Under the pieces are notes generated by a model, which was given only the letters and a program-made list of their open reading frames with translations, made no database searches and was not told where the DNA came from. 7,248 bases of DNA, taken from an uncultured Blautia sp. Lineage in GTDB: Bacteria > Bacillota > Clostridia > Lachnospirales > Lachnospiraceae. The position numbers were made by a program, and so were the translations under genes. Below are positions 5,184-7,248 of the stretch, one piece after another. The stretch spans positions 1 through 7,248 of the forward strand of contig URWL01000091.1 of NCBI GenBank assembly GCA_900551465.1, given 5' to 3'. How positions within the stretch are numbered: the stretch's first letter is position 1; each line of letters opens with the position of its first letter.

Positions 5184-7200
5184 AGGAATGTTTCTGAGGC
5201 TTGCCCTTACAAATATCAAAAAGAACCGGGGTACCTTTGTACCGTATATTTTGTCCTCCATAGGCTGTATTGCCGTTCTCTATATTATGCTGTTTATTGT
5301 CCATAATCCGGATACCCGAAACATTCGGGGCGGCAGTGATGTGGCTATGATTGTCAGCATGGGAGTTTTTGTACTGGGAGTTTTTTCTGTGATTTTTCTT
5401 TTGTTCTGCAACAGCTTTCTTATGAAGCGGAGACAGAAGGAAATCGGTCTTTATAATGTGCTTGGTATGGAAAAACGTCATATCAGCCGAATGCTTCTGG
5501 TGGAAACACTGATCACAGGCGCAGTCAGTCTTACAGGGGGCATTGGAGCAGGAATCCTTGGAAGTAAGCTTGCCCTGCTGTTTCTTCTGAAGATGCTACA
5601 CCTTCCGGTACAGTTTGGATTTTATGTTACCTGGGAGGGCGTGAAGATCTGCGCGGCTTCCTATGGGATGATTCTTGCTGTGACTTTACTGCAGAATCTC
5701 AGCAGGGTCCATCTCAGCCGTCCGGTGGAGCTGCTTTCCGGAAAGAGCGTCGGGGAACGGGAGCCAAAAACCAAGCTTCTTATGGCAGTTCTGGGATTTG
5801 CATGTCTTGGGGGAGGATATTATCTGGCTGTAACCACAAAATCGGTAATGGACGCTCTGGTGATTTTTCTTCTGGCAGTGCTTCTTGTTATGGCGGGAAC
5901 CTATCTGGTATTTACAGCAGGAAGTATTATGATCCTGAAGCTGATGCGCCGGAAAAAAAGCTTCTATTATAAAATACAGAATTTTACCAGCGTTTCCGGA
6001 ATGCTGTACCGCATGAAGCAGAATGCTGTGGGACTGGCAAGCATCTGTATTTTAAGTACGGGAGTACTTTTGATGATATCTTCTGCCGTCAGTCTGAATA
6101 TGGGAATCGAAGATGCGGTGAAGTCACAGTATCCTTATGATGTGAATGTTGGATTTTATGGATATTCTTATGAGGAAGCAGAAGAAGCACAGAAGTTTAT
6201 GAGAAGCGAGGCGGAAAAAAGCGGAATTCCGGTGAAATCTGTGGTGTCTGAGATTAGCCTTTCTGCTGTGGGATTTTTTGACGGACATCATTACACCTTT
6301 GATTATGGTGGGGAAAAGCTGAAAAAGTTGAAAGAACAGGAAATTATGGAGCTGGTGGTGATCCCGGAGAAATATTATCAGAGTCCGGATGGGGAAAAGA
6401 TATCCCTGGAAAACGGAACCGTACTTATCTGGGGAGCCGAAGGAAAGAGTATAGATATTGGCGGCCGGGAATTTTCTGTTGCAGGAAAATTAAAGGAAGA
6501 GCCGGATATATCCGGGCTGCTGGGCGTAGAATATGTAAGTTCCATTTATCTTGTGACAAACCCGGAGACATTTAAACAGATCAGTGAAATTCAGAGAAGG
6601 GAAATGGAAAAGGGCGGCTCTATGGGGTATCGGATGAAATCTTCTCTGGGAATTATGGTAGATGGAGAGGATGACCGGGCCATTGCCCTGAGAAATCTTC
6701 TTGACGGAAGTATTGAAAAATTCCGCAGTCAGGGATATTTCACAAAGGAGGGAGAGACTGTGTCAAACCGTGCAAGGGCAGTGGAAAAAGAAAATTTCTA
6801 CGGGCTGAACGGAGGACTGCTTTTTGTGGGAATCCTTCTGGGAGGTGTGTTCCTGATGGGAACGGCTCTTATTATCTATTATAAACAGATTTCCGAAGGT
6901 TATGAGGACCGTGAAAGATTTCAGATCATGAGAAAGGTAGGAATGAGCCGCAGAGAGGTACGCTCTTCTATCCGCAGACAGATCCTGATGGTATTCTTCC
7001 TTCCTCTGCTGGCTGCATGTGTTCATATTGGTATGGCCTTTCCGCTGATGAAAAAACTTTTGCTGATGATCGGTATGAGCAATGACCGTCTGTTTCTTCT
7101 GTGTACGGCAACTACCGTGCTGATGTTTGCAGCTATATACGGGCTGATCTATATGGTTACGGCCAGAGCTTATTATCATATCCTGGAAAAGGCGGAATAA
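5176..7200 (+). CDS. ABC transporter permease, BceB type (FtsX-like)
   Basis: A 674-residue inner-membrane subunit with about ten predicted helices: near 22-42, 57-80, 106-128, 150-174, 200-220, 227-254, 284-306, then 543-568, 602-630 and 638-663. Between the seventh and eighth lies a large extracytoplasmic domain (about 307-540), the arrangement specific to BceB-type permeases and the expected place for peptide recognition. FtsX-like coupling segments follow helix 2 (RRQKEIGLYNVLGM, 85-98) and helix 8 (RFQIMRKVGMSRREV, 581-595). The ATG at 5176 overlaps the ATPase gene by eight bases and has GGTGAG (5166-5171) upstream. A GTG at 5167 would add three residues and an ATG at 5188 would remove four; the family usually begins with a short stretch before LRLALxNIKKNR. 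Reading frame and motifs are complete. It works with the ATPase and probably contacts the two-helix kinase in the membrane. Confidence 0.94.
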   Translation: MRKGMFLRLALTNIKKNRGTFVPYILSSIGCIAVLYIMLFIVHNPDTRNIRGGSDVAMIVSMGVFVLGVFSVIFLLFCNSFLMKRRQKEIGLYNVLGMEKRHISRMLLVETLITGAVSLTGGIGAGILGSKLALLFLLKMLHLPVQFGFYVTWEGVKICAASYGMILAVTLLQNLSRVHLSRPVELLSGKSVGEREPKTKLLMAVLGFACLGGGYYLAVTTKSVMDALVIFLLAVLLVMAGTYLVFTAGSIMILKLMRRKKSFYYKIQNFTSVSGMLYRMKQNAVGLASICILSTGVLLMISSAVSLNMGIEDAVKSQYPYDVNVGFYGYSYEEAEEAQKFMRSEAEKSGIPVKSVVSEISLSAVGFFDGHHYTFDYGGEKLKKLKEQEIMELVVIPEKYYQSPDGEKISLENGTVLIWGAEGKSIDIGGREFSVAGKLKEEPDISGLLGVEYVSSIYLVTNPETFKQISEIQRREMEKGGSMGYRMKSSLGIMVDGEDDRAIALRNLLDGSIEKFRSQGYFTKEGETVSNRARAVEKENFYGLNGGLLFVGILLGGVFLMGTALIIYYKQISEGYEDRERFQIMRKVGMSRREVRSSIRRQILMVFFLPLLAACVHIGMAFPLMKKLLLMIGMSNDRLFLLCTATTVLMFAAIYGLIYMVTARAYYHILEKAE

Positions 7201-7217
7201 GAAAGAAATGATTTTTA

Positions 7218-7246
7218 TTTACAATCGTCCTGTTAAAACGTATAAT
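7218..7246 (+). promoter_or_regulatory. strong promoter pointing out of the window
   Basis: TTTACA (7218-7223) and TATAAT (7241-7246) are 17 bp apart, 11 of 12 consensus positions. It starts 18 bases after the permease stop, and no hairpin terminator is visible in between. The gene it drives lies beyond the window. A chance AT-rich match is possible, but both boxes and the spacing are near ideal. Confidence 0.6.
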
Positions 7247-7248
7247 GA

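Noticed and set aside
6763..7179. Minus-strand open frame of 138 residues inside the permease gene
   Set aside because: Antisense shadow, rich in His, Gln and Ser, opposite membrane helices of the permease.

Overview
The window looks like chromosomal DNA from an anaerobic Gram-positive bacterium, most likely a Clostridia member of the Lachnospiraceae type. The reasons are an oxygen-sensitive class III ribonucleotide reductase, a NrdR-type operator pair, strong AGGAGG ribosome sites, moderate GC content and a Bce-type peptide-resistance module. This taxonomic guess is inference. All five confident genes lie on the plus strand and are tightly packed. I see no tRNA, rRNA, CRISPR array, insertion sequence or integration site.

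Left edge (1-196): possibly the last codons of an upstream gene, then two near-identical NrdR boxes (46-59 and 76-89) that together also form a long hairpin followed by a T run. A good sigma-A promoter follows (TTGACG, 17 bp, TAGAAT), then the nrdD ribosome site.

nrdD (197-2566): a class III ribonucleoside-triphosphate reductase of 789 residues with an ATP-cone, a glycyl radical site and an extra C-terminal glutaredoxin/thioredoxin-like domain (CPNC). The usual activase gene nrdG does not follow. Instead the nrdD stop overlaps the start of a response regulator (TGATG).

Regulator pair (2566-4233): an OmpR-family response regulator and a short two-helix histidine kinase with almost no extracytoplasmic loop, the BceRS type. 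The following 182-base gap (4234-4415) holds a BceR-like inverted repeat (TTACA-N4-TGTCA), a Rho-independent terminator and a -10-like box.

Transporter (4416-7200): a MacB/BceA-type ATPase and an overlapping ten-helix FtsX/BceB-type permease with a large extracytoplasmic domain. By family knowledge the transporter senses and relieves antimicrobial peptide attack on lipid II-cycle intermediates. It signals through the kinase, and the phosphorylated regulator activates the transporter promoter. A near-consensus promoter at 7218-7246 points out of the window to an unseen next gene.

The modules are known families. The parts that deserve attention are the redoxin fused to NrdD, the translational overlap of a dNTP-synthesis gene with a peptide-sensing regulator, and the compact control regions at 40-139 and 4252-4324.
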